Positions 40,803-48,851 of a stretch of DNA of 64,000 bases are shown here, piece after piece. The stretch spans positions 53,515-117,514 of the forward strand of contig DATEOF010000398.1 of the NCBI GenBank assembly GCA_035274465.1, given 5' to 3'. The notes beneath the pieces were generated by a model. The model was not told where the DNA came from. It made no database searches and was given only the letters and a program-made list of their open reading frames with translations. The position numbers and the translations under genes are program-made. Positions within the stretch are counted from its first letter, which is position 1, and each line of letters begins with the position of its first letter. The stretch is from JADGRF01 sp035274465 (GTDB lineage: Bacteria > Myxococcota_A > Polyangia > Polyangiales > JAFGIB01).

Positions 40803-43800
40803 TTAGACTCGGCATCCAGGACAACTGACCTCGGTCAAGGCCTCTCTGTCCACGATGCGCTGCGAATCCATGAAGTCGTCCCCGCGTCTGCTCAGCTCCG
40901 CGCCTTCGCTGCCACCGACCAGTTGCCCGAGTCGGCGGCGTGCAGCGGCGGCCAGCATGTAGGATCCCGCGCGTTCGAAGTGCACGACAGTCAAGCGAAG
41001 CGCCTTCGCGGCAGTGCCGGCATCGCCGCGCGCGAGCGCCAGAGCTGCATCGAGGGAAGACGCCACGCCCAGAGACTTGGCGTTCGTGGCTCGCCGCAAG
41101 ATGCGGAGTGACCCCTGGATCGCGGCCAGCGCACGGCTGCGCAATTCGGCCGGCAATGGACCCTTCGCGCGCAGAGCGGCCGCCGCGCACTTGCCGCGGT
41201 GGGCGACATAGCCATCTCGACCCGCACCTCCCGCGCGCACCAGCTGCGAGCGAGCGTAGGCAGGAGCCTGCGCCTCGTACAGCGCGAAGCCGGCTTGCGC
41301 GTCACCGCTGTAGATCCGGCCACGGGACTCCGCGACCAGCAAGACGTAGTCGGGCCAGCTGGGTGGGTCCATGGGTTGCCAACTCTGCTTGACCTCCTCG
41401 ATCACGCGCCGATAGCCGTCGAGATCATTCGGGACGAGCCACGCGGTCATACCCGCGAACCCGCCGAGCATCGCGGCCGCCCAGACGCGCCGGCGACGCA
41501 GCGCTTCCTCGATCAACGTCGGAGCCGTCTGTGCGATCGTCAGGTAGTTCCCGGCCTCGTAGCTGGTCAGCTGTTGATAGACGTTGGCGGCGTCGACCTC
41601 CCACTCGACTCCCTCGCAGCCGCGCAGCTCGCGCAGTGCGCGATCCAGGTAGTCGTGGGCTTCCTGGGAGCGGTGGGCGTTGAACGCGCTGGTGCCGATC
41701 ATCAGGCTGCTGAAGCCGACGAGCTCCTGACGCCCGTCCGCATCCGCGAGCGCCTGCATTTGCGCGAGCATGGTCGACGCCAGCGTGCTCGTGTGCTCCA
41801 TCAGCGACAGGAAGTACGCGTTGAAACCGAGGCCCCGTACGCGCTCGGCCACGTCACCCGATTCATCGGCCAGCAGCAAGTGACGCGCGGCGAGGCTCGC
41901 AGCGTGCAAGGGCGCGTAGCCGATCAAGCCCGAGACGATGGTGCGCGCCGTGCGTAGACGCAAGCGGTCGCGCTCCGTCGACTCGCGCGGGGTGCGCACC
42001 TGGCTCTCCCTGCGGCGTGCGCGCAGACGCAGCTGGCTCCAGCCGAGCGACAACAGCGCACGGCCTTCACTGGACGGAAACCCCAGCGCCACGTCGCGGC
42101 ACAACGCGCGCGTCAGTTGCATACCCTCGCCGGTGTGGCCGGTCGCCAGCAGTTGCTCGGCCGCACGTCGCAGCAGCTCGAGCCGCGCGTCCCCGTGACT
42201 GGCCTCGGCGGCGCGGCGGTACGCCCCGGCCGCCTCGGCGCCACGCCCCGCAGCTTGCAACGCGCAGCCGAGCCGAACCAGGTTGTGAACCCATTCGTCG
42301 CAGCCGAGATCGAGCGCGCGCCGGAAGAGCTCCGCAGCCCGATCGAAGGCGAGCGTGTTGTTCGCGTACTCGGCGGCCTTCAGCGCGCAGCGTGCAGCCG
42401 CGGCGCGATCTCCAGCTGCTTCGTGACAGCGACTCAGCAGCTCGGCGTCCGGGTGCGCCCTGGCCGAAAGCGCAGCGGCCAACCGCGAAAAGACGTCGAC
42501 ACGTGCTTCGGGTGTCAGCTGCTGTGCGATGCGTTCGCGAATGCCGTCGTGATAGCAATCGATGAACAGGCCGGCCGCGTGCTCCGAGGTGCGTAGCAGG
42601 TGCGCCGAGCGCAGCTCGTCGACGTCTCTGTGGCTGCCGCCGGTAGCAGCCGTCACGCAGTCGCATGGCAATGGCCGGCCGACGGCGGCCAGCAGCTCCA
42701 GGATCGACCGCGCCGCCGGCGTGAGCGTCTCCACGCGCGCCTTGATCAGGGCGTCGAGCGACGGCGCGTGCAGAGGCTCCTCGGGTCGCGTGGTTGCAAA
42801 CCGCGCCAGCTCGGTGGCGAAGAAGGGGTTCCCGCTGCACTCCGACGCCACCGCGCGCGCGACCTCGGGAGCAGCATCGCCGAGGAGTTGCTCCGCGAGA
42901 TACTGCGAATCCAGCACGTCCAGCGGGCCGAGCGAGATGTGGACCAAGCTGAGCAGCGCGTTGGAGCGCGCCGCCTCCCACAAGCCATCCAGCAAGGGCT
43001 GGGAGCCGCTCCCGTCGTCGCGATAGCTGACGATGATCAGCGTGGGTGAAGGGTTGCGATCGACGAGCGCGGAACGTAGAAACGCCACGGAATCGACGTC
43101 CACCCAGTGCAGGTCGTCGAGCAGGATCACGACCGGGCGCCGATCTCGCACGCGCGCGAGCAGCTCGAGGAAAGCACCGATCGCGCGTCGCCGCACCTCA
43201 CCGGGTGCGAGCACGTCGTGCCCCGGCGCACCTGCGAACGCCGGTACGCGAGCCAGCACCGGGAACAGCTTGACCAGTGCGAACGCGTCGCGTGGCAACA
43301 ACGCGGAGACCTGCTCCGGAGGCAAGTGCAGCAGCTTCCGGCTGAGCTCGTCGATCAGCGGATCGATGGCCTTGAAAGGGATGCTCTCGCGCTCGTAGCA
43401 GCGAGCCGCGAGTAGCAGGGCTTGTCCGCCGTCGGCGAGCTCGCGCTTGAACTCGTTGCACAGCGCAGTCTTGCCGATGCCGCTCTCGCCACCGATACAC
43501 GCGATCACCGGCGAACCGGCCAGCGAGCTGCGGTAGGCGGCGCGGAGCTGGCTCAGCTCGCTGTTGCGACCCACGAGCGCCAAGCGGCTCGGTGCGATCA
43601 TCGAGATGTGGCTCGGCCGCACGGGCGTCGCGTCGAGGCGCGCGCGAACATCTGGCAGCGATGGTCGCAGCGCGGGGTCGCGAGCCAACAGCGAGCTGCA
43701 GATCTCCTCCAGATCCAGCGTGCTCGGCGTGGAATGCGGCCGCGGTGCGTCCTGCAGCTGCTTGGCGAGCATGATCTCGACGGCAGTACCCCGATACGGC

Positions 43801-44549
43801 ACGTGCCCGCTGAGTGCTTCGAAGAGCATCGCCCCGATCGCGTAGAGGTCGGTCGCCGGCGTCGCGTGTCCGGAGGCGGCTTGTTCGGGTGCCATGTACG
43901 CAGGCGTGCCGGTGACGCCGCTGTTCGGGATGGTCTGCCCGACGCCGCCGAGCACGTGATCGGCGATCAACCCGAAGTCGAGCACGACCACCGTGCCGTC
44001 GCGCTTCACGAGCACGTTGCTCGGCTTCAGATCGCGGTGCAGCTTGCCGGCTTCGTGGATGACCTCGATTGCCGCCAACAGCTGCAACAGCGCACGCCGC
44101 AAGCGCGCCTCTTCGACCTCGAGGCGCGGCCGCACCCACTGCAAGAACGGGACGCCTTCGACCAGGTCCATGGTGAAGAACCAGTTGCCGGCGTCGAAGA
44201 AGAAGTGGTGGAGCTGAACGAGGTGCTCGCTGCGGAGATCCGCGATGTGTCGAAACTCGTTCTTGATCAGGTAGATGCCTGTCGCGCTCAGGTTGTTGAG
44301 GCTCTTCAGCGCGACGCTGCAGCCGCGTTCAGCGTCCCACGCTTCGTACACGGTGCCCATGCCGCCTCGACCCACCACGCGCACGATCCGCAGGCGGCCA
44401 CCGACCAGCTCACTGCCCGGTCCGAGCACCGCAGCCACCTGATTGAATGGCTCGCTCTCGGACGCAACTCGCCGCAGCAGGTCCTCGAACCCACTCTCCT
44501 CGACCCCCCCACTCATCGTCGTGGGGAACTGCGGCTTTCCCTGAGCCAT
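40803..44549 (-). CDS. Ser/Thr protein kinase fused to AAA-type ATPase and TPR-like region
   Basis: About 1248 aa. Kinase: GRGGMG (~60), Lys ~82, HRDLKPSN, DFG (VVLDFGLIAD) and GTPAYMAPEQA. The catalytic loop and DFG are canonical, unlike the kinase at 1370. The ATPase module carries an intact Walker A GESGIGKT (~353) and Walker B LLDDLHWVD, as in STAND-type signalling ATPases. A long TPR/helical region follows, ending with YMLAAAARRRLGQLVGG. Start ATG 44547-44549 chosen; a TTG at 44576 would add nine residues. A sigma factor gene is divergent, 151 bases away. Confidence 0.9.
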   Translation of the reverse strand: MAQGKPQFPTTMSGGVEESGFEDLLRRVASESEPFNQVAAVLGPGSELVGGRLRIVRVVGRGGMGTVYEAWDAERGCSVALKSLNNLSATGIYLIKNEFRHIADLRSEHLVQLHHFFFDAGNWFFTMDLVEGVPFLQWVRPRLEVEEARLRRALLQLLAAIEVIHEAGKLHRDLKPSNVLVKRDGTVVVLDFGLIADHVLGGVGQTIPNSGVTGTPAYMAPEQAASGHATPATDLYAIGAMLFEALSGHVPYRGTAVEIMLAKQLQDAPRPHSTPSTLDLEEICSSLLARDPALRPSLPDVRARLDATPVRPSHISMIAPSRLALVGRNSELSQLRAAYRSSLAGSPVIACIGGESGIGKTALCNEFKRELADGGQALLLAARCYERESIPFKAIDPLIDELSRKLLHLPPEQVSALLPRDAFALVKLFPVLARVPAFAGAPGHDVLAPGEVRRRAIGAFLELLARVRDRRPVVILLDDLHWVDVDSVAFLRSALVDRNPSPTLIIVSYRDDGSGSQPLLDGLWEAARSNALLSLVHISLGPLDVLDSQYLAEQLLGDAAPEVARAVASECSGNPFFATELARFATTRPEEPLHAPSLDALIKARVETLTPAARSILELLAAVGRPLPCDCVTAATGGSHRDVDELRSAHLLRTSEHAAGLFIDCYHDGIRERIAQQLTPEARVDVFSRLAAALSARAHPDAELLSRCHEAAGDRAAAARCALKAAEYANNTLAFDRAAELFRRALDLGCDEWVHNLVRLGCALQAAGRGAEAAGAYRRAAEASHGDARLELLRRAAEQLLATGHTGEGMQLTRALCRDVALGFPSSEGRALLSLGWSQLRLRARRRESQVRTPRESTERDRLRLRTARTIVSGLIGYAPLHAASLAARHLLLADESGDVAERVRGLGFNAYFLSLMEHTSTLASTMLAQMQALADADGRQELVGFSSLMIGTSAFNAHRSQEAHDYLDRALRELRGCEGVEWEVDAANVYQQLTSYEAGNYLTIAQTAPTLIEEALRRRRVWAAAMLGGFAGMTAWLVPNDLDGYRRVIEEVKQSWQPMDPPSWPDYVLLVAESRGRIYSGDAQAGFALYEAQAPAYARSQLVRAGGAGRDGYVAHRGKCAAAALRAKGPLPAELRSRALAAIQGSLRILRRATNAKSLGVASSLDAALALARGDAGTAAKALRLTVVHFERAGSYMLAAAARRRLGQLVGGSEGAELSRRGDDFMDSQRIVDREALTEVSCPGCRV

Positions 44550-44700
44550 CGACGCCCACGAGAATACAGGCGTCAACTCGTCACAAACGTGATCGAGGTG
44601 ACTCTTATTACGAAGACGCCGCCATAAACTGGGCTACCGCCTGGGGATGGGTCACCCAATTACTAGCCAATACAGGTTACTGCCTGAGGAACATGGGGAG
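44550..44700. promoter_or_regulatory. Divergent promoter region between kinase-ATPase and sigma factor genes
   Basis: 151 bases, more A/T-rich than the average, with stretches such as CTTATTACGAAG (44603-44614) and CCAATTACTAGCC (44659-44671). GGGGAG lies directly before the sigma factor ATG. No palindrome stands out. Confidence 0.4.
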
Positions 44701-45318
44701 ATGACGACCGTTCCAGACCAGGAAGCTCCGATCCGTGCAGCGTGGGAGGCGCAGGACCTCACGCGGGCGTTCAGGCTCGCGCTCGCCGAGTACCGCAACG
44801 AGATCGAAACCTTCCTGACTGCTCGCCTGCGCAGTCCAGATGCGGCGATCGAGGTCTACGCGATGTTCACCGAAGACCTGTGGCGCGCTCTGCCCAGCTT
44901 CGGCTGGCGCTGCAACATCCGCAGCTTCGCGTACACACTCGCGCGCAACGCGGCGTGCCGCTACGCGCGGCAGCCGGATCGTCGCGCGGAGCGCAACATT
45001 CGTCTCTCGAGCGTGGCCTCGCAGGTGGTGCAGGCGTCGCCGACCGATACCGCGCCGTACCGCCGCACGGACGTCAAGACCCGCATCCGAGCGCTGCGCG
45101 ACAGCCTGAGCGAAGAGGACCGCACGCTGCTGCTGCTCTACATCGATCGCAACCTGTCGTGGCGAGAGATCGCGATCGTGATGCACGAGGAAGGCGAACG
45201 CGCCCCGGAAGCCGCACTCGAGCGCGAAGCCGCGCGTCTACGCAAACGTTTCGAGCGAGTGAAGTCATCCCTGCGCGCGCTCGCGCTGCGCGATGGACTG
45301 ATCGTTCCCAGACACTGA
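44701..45318 (+). CDS. Sigma-70 family (ECF-like) RNA polymerase sigma factor
   Basis: 205 aa. Region 2 is divergent (FLTARLRSPDAAIEVYAMFTEDLWRALPSF then CNIRSFAYTLARNAACRYAR), and region 4 reads LRDSLSEEDRTLLLLYIDRNLSWREIAIVM with a helix-turn-helix-like tail. Lacks the classic DAEDxxQ motif of region 2.2, so it is an atypical ECF. ATG at 44701 follows GGGGAG. The phosphoesterase gene starts 11 bases after its stop. Confidence 0.78.
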   Translation: MTTVPDQEAPIRAAWEAQDLTRAFRLALAEYRNEIETFLTARLRSPDAAIEVYAMFTEDLWRALPSFGWRCNIRSFAYTLARNAACRYARQPDRRAERNIRLSSVASQVVQASPTDTAPYRRTDVKTRIRALRDSLSEEDRTLLLLYIDRNLSWREIAIVMHEEGERAPEAALEREAARLRKRFERVKSSLRALALRDGLIVPRH

Positions 45319-45328
45319 CGAGAACAAC

Positions 45329-46609
45329 ATGCCGAAGATCGATCACGTATTCGTGCTTCAGTTCGAAAATCGGTCGTTTGATCACCTGTTCGGCAGTCGA
45401 GAGGGGGTCGACGGCATCGAGGCAGCGCGTGCCAAGCTCACGGCCGCCGGGAGCCCGATCCTGCCCAACCTGCTGCAGCCGCCGCATGCGAACGTGTTCG
45501 TATTCGATCCGCCACACGACTCCGAGTCGGTGGCGCGACAGATCGCGGGCGACATGAGCGGCTTCGTTCAAGTCTTCGAGGGAGCACACGAGAAGGAGAA
45601 CGGCTTTCGACCCGAGCTGGTCATGGGGTACCTGGATCGCACCACCGTGCCTGTCTCGTACGCACTGGCTGATCAGTTTGCGATCAGCGATCGCTGGTTT
45701 TCCCCCATCCCGACGCAGACAGTTCCAAACCGCATGTACGGCATGTGCGGCCACTCGTTCGGTGAGAAGGACAACCCGGGCGCTCTCCGCTACCTCGCGG
45801 GGTTCGAAGCCGACGACTCCGTCTTCAAGAAGCTCGAAGGTACGGGACGAGATTGGCGCATCTACTCGGACACGCCCTTGCCGATGGCAGCACTGCTGCG
45901 CGGCATTCGCGGCGACATCTTCTCGGGAGAGAAGCTCAACCCTCTGAAGGAGCTCGCAGGAGACATCGCCAAGGGAGACGTACCCTCCTTCGTCTGGATC
46001 GAGCCGACCTACGTTTGGACCGAGTTCGAGCTGATCGATCCCTTCTTCCCCGAGCCCAACGACGACCACCCTCCGACTGCCATGGCCGCGGGCCAGGAGT
46101 TGCTCGAGCACGTGTACCTGTCGCTCCGCAGCAACGACGAGCTGTGGAAGCGCAGTGTCCTGGTCGTCTACTACGACGAGCATGGAGGCTTCTACGACCA
46201 CGTCACGCCCCCGGCTTGTAATCCGAGCGACGGCTTCACGACGCGCGGCCCGCGCGTTCCCGCGCTGGTAATCTCGCCGTGGGTGAAGCCGGGAAGCGTC
46301 GTGCGACCCCCAGAGGGACAGGTGTTCGATCACTGTTCAGTCTTGAAGTTCGTCTGCGAGCGGTTCGAGATCCAGCCCTGGACCGAACGTCTTCGCGATC
46401 CCAGCCTGGCGTCCCTGACGCCGTTCTTCCAGGAAGCGATGCAGCAGCTCCCCGCAGCCAAGGCGCCGCGCACTGCTGCTGCACAACCGGCAGGCGCTGG
46501 TCGCGCGGCAGCACTACTCGCCGCGCACCCTGAGGTCGCCGAAGGTATGCGCAACATTCACAAAGAACACGTACGAGAGTTCGTGCGCGAACACAGGCAA
46601 AAGGCCTAG
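45329..46609 (+). CDS. AcpA/phospholipase C superfamily phosphoesterase
   Basis: 426 aa. ENRSFDHLFG near the N-terminus (metal/nucleophile region), NDDHPP and YYDEHGGFYDHVTPP are the family motifs. It hydrolyses phosphate esters or phospholipid head groups. Unlike most members it has no signal peptide or TAT motif: the protein starts directly at PKIDHVFVLQFENRSF, so it may be intracellular or exported by another route. The C-terminal ~60 residues are Ala-rich and helical. Co-oriented with the sigma factor. Confidence 0.82.
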   Translation: MPKIDHVFVLQFENRSFDHLFGSREGVDGIEAARAKLTAAGSPILPNLLQPPHANVFVFDPPHDSESVARQIAGDMSGFVQVFEGAHEKENGFRPELVMGYLDRTTVPVSYALADQFAISDRWFSPIPTQTVPNRMYGMCGHSFGEKDNPGALRYLAGFEADDSVFKKLEGTGRDWRIYSDTPLPMAALLRGIRGDIFSGEKLNPLKELAGDIAKGDVPSFVWIEPTYVWTEFELIDPFFPEPNDDHPPTAMAAGQELLEHVYLSLRSNDELWKRSVLVVYYDEHGGFYDHVTPPACNPSDGFTTRGPRVPALVISPWVKPGSVVRPPEGQVFDHCSVLKFVCERFEIQPWTERLRDPSLASLTPFFQEAMQQLPAAKAPRTAAAQPAGAGRAAALLAAHPEVAEGMRNIHKEHVREFVREHRQKA

Positions 46610-46649
46610 GAGAGCCCTCCGCACCCGGCTCACTGCTCGGGCTGTTTTC

Positions 46650-48848
46650 GTGATAAATAGCTCGGGCTTGGCTACCAACCCTCTTCAAACGCTGCACATC
46701 CCGAAGGTCGAGCCTCACGACCTGCGGCAGCGCAAGGTGCTGGACCTGGGCTTCGCGAGTCGCCGCCTGATCTATGGGCCTCGCATCAAGCCGCGCATCG
46801 AGACTCAGGATGAGCATGACGATGGCGAGTTGTCCTGGCACAGCGGCGATGTGTTGGGCGCCTTGCGGTTGTCCGGTGGCTCGGGTGAGGCGACTCGGTT
46901 CGTTACGGTCGGGGACGATAACCGGATCTTGATCTGGAATGTCCTCGGCAAGGTCGAGATCGCGCTGTCAGGTCACGATGCTCGCGTCGGCGGCTTGTGG
47001 GAGCTGACGGAAGACCGGCTGGTTTCTTGGGGCGAGGACAAGACGCTGGTGGTTTGGAGCACGCGCACGGAGGTGCCGTTCGCACGTATGCGCGCCGCGA
47101 TCCGCACGGCGGATCGTTTGTTGGTGGGCGAGTCCGGGGATTTCTTCTGTCTCTCGCAGTTCTTGCGCGGGCGCACGATCTCGATCAACGGCAGGCCGAT
47201 AGCCACGATGTGGTGGCAGTTCCATCCTGTGACTGCAGTGCGTCGCTTGAGTGGCTCTCGCTGGATCACTCAGTCGAAGAGTGGGCTGCGATTGTGGTCT
47301 CGGGGCGGCAGACTTCAATGCAAGTTTCCCCAGCCCTTCTCGCTCGACGATGGCTTCTTCGATCTGCCCGACGGCCAGGTGTTGATCGTCGATGACAGGC
47401 ACGGCCTCGAGTTGATCGATGGGGGCGCGCAAATGGGCGCTCGAGCTCCGGACGAGGATATGTCCGGAGACCTGCGGCGATTCCTGCGGATCCGCAAGCG
47501 CGTTCGCGCTGCCATCGTTGATCGTAAGAGTGTGCAGGACTTCGAGCATCGCAACAGTCCGGTGTGCGAAGGGCAGGTCCTGCAACCGACCCAGCGGAAG
47601 GAGCTGGGCACGACGTTCGCGGACTTCTTCAATCGCCCGGACTTCAAGCGCATCCGCAGCTGGCGCAGAGGCGAGATCAGGGTTGCGCTGGAGGCGCTCG
47701 AGCGCGTCGAGCAGGCGCTCCATGATCATCGCTCGCGCGGCTCGACGGCCGGGACGCTCCGCTCGCTCGCACTGGCGGCGTTCAGCGCAGCGTTCATCAG
47801 TGCCTTCTGGGCCACCGAGCGCGAGGCGATATACGTGGTCGTGGTCACGGCGCTCGTCAGCGGAGCCTTCGCCGTCTGGAAACACATCGAGGCACAAACC
47901 CAGCACGCAGCCGCCAGGGCGTTGGCGTCGGTGCCGGCAGAGGTCCACGCGCTCGTATCGGAGATCAAGCTGCATCGGCGTCGCATCCTGGCCGGCGCAC
48001 CGCACATCGCGTCCCCGGCGGTCTATACCGGCTACGAGGTTCGCAGGCAGATCGAGCGGACGATCGCAACGCAGCTCTCGGAGCAAGCCTTGCTCGAGTG
48101 CCGTCTACAGGCGAGCGCGCTGCGCACCGCGAACAAGAGCTCGCTCATCCTGCGCGACTGGGCGCTGCTGCGTGGCGATCGAAGCCCGCGCAAGGACGGC
48201 CTGTCCGCGCGCAACCTCGGCTCCTTCTGGTGGTCTCCGGCGGGTGACTTCATGCCCGCCGTGCAGTCGATTCAATATGTCCTGCTCACGCGCGAGCGGC
48301 TCGACGTGTTCACCGTCGACTACGACTTCATCACCGGCCGTGCGCACAACGCCACCGCGCATGCGTGCTACTACAGCGAGATCGCCAGCGTGACGAAGCG
48401 CCAGTCCACTCGGCACCTGTCGCTGCCGGGGCTCTCCACGCTCGTCGACGCGCAGGAGCTGCTGTTGGTGCTGACCAGCGGCAAGCAGATCTCGCTGACC
48501 TTTCTCGACGAGGAGTGCGACGCGGCCTTGCGGAGTGCGGTGCGCGCCAAGACGGCCGCGAGCCTGACGGAGCAGCGGCGCAACCTCGAAGCCGAGCTGG
48601 AGCGCTGGCAACACGACATGGAGCATTCCGACCGCGAACGGACCGATGAGCTCGAATCGCTGCGAGCCCAGCTCGCTTCGCTCCAGAGTGAGTCCGTCCC
48701 GGACGCACGACCGCAGCGACCTCACCTGACGCGCGGGCACGCCGATGAGGTGCTGACGATCATCCGGAATCAGATCCTCGCGCACACCGAGGCGCTGACC
48801 CCGAGGCTGCTCGTCGAAGACAAGCTGTTCCAGTATCCGCAGGCGTAA
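46650..48848 (+). CDS. WD40-like repeat protein with two membrane segments and coiled coil
   Basis: 732 aa. N-terminal WD40-type blades are visible (FVTVGDDNRILIWNV, then SGHDARVGG and LVSWGEDKTLVVWS), a hairpin of two hydrophobic helices around residues 370-412 (AALAAFSAAFISAFWAT-like, then IYVVVVTALVSGAFAVW), a mixed region, and a C-terminal coiled coil from ~640 (ASLTEQRRNLEAELERWQHD). I cannot name the family. GTG start at 46650; a weak one, so the N-terminus could be shorter or longer. Ends 3 bases before the decaheme cytochrome stop. Confidence 0.65.
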   Translation: MINSSGLATNPLQTLHIPKVEPHDLRQRKVLDLGFASRRLIYGPRIKPRIETQDEHDDGELSWHSGDVLGALRLSGGSGEATRFVTVGDDNRILIWNVLGKVEIALSGHDARVGGLWELTEDRLVSWGEDKTLVVWSTRTEVPFARMRAAIRTADRLLVGESGDFFCLSQFLRGRTISINGRPIATMWWQFHPVTAVRRLSGSRWITQSKSGLRLWSRGGRLQCKFPQPFSLDDGFFDLPDGQVLIVDDRHGLELIDGGAQMGARAPDEDMSGDLRRFLRIRKRVRAAIVDRKSVQDFEHRNSPVCEGQVLQPTQRKELGTTFADFFNRPDFKRIRSWRRGEIRVALEALERVEQALHDHRSRGSTAGTLRSLALAAFSAAFISAFWATEREAIYVVVVTALVSGAFAVWKHIEAQTQHAAARALASVPAEVHALVSEIKLHRRRILAGAPHIASPAVYTGYEVRRQIERTIATQLSEQALLECRLQASALRTANKSSLILRDWALLRGDRSPRKDGLSARNLGSFWWSPAGDFMPAVQSIQYVLLTRERLDVFTVDYDFITGRAHNATAHACYYSEIASVTKRQSTRHLSLPGLSTLVDAQELLLVLTSGKQISLTFLDEECDAALRSAVRAKTAASLTEQRRNLEAELERWQHDMEHSDRERTDELESLRAQLASLQSESVPDARPQRPHLTRGHADEVLTIIRNQILAHTEALTPRLLVEDKLFQYPQA

Positions 48849-48851
48849 CCG

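Noticed and set aside
44603..44671. A sigma-54 (-24/-12) promoter in the kinase/sigma-factor gap
   Set aside because: No TGGCAC-N5-TTGC match found by eye.
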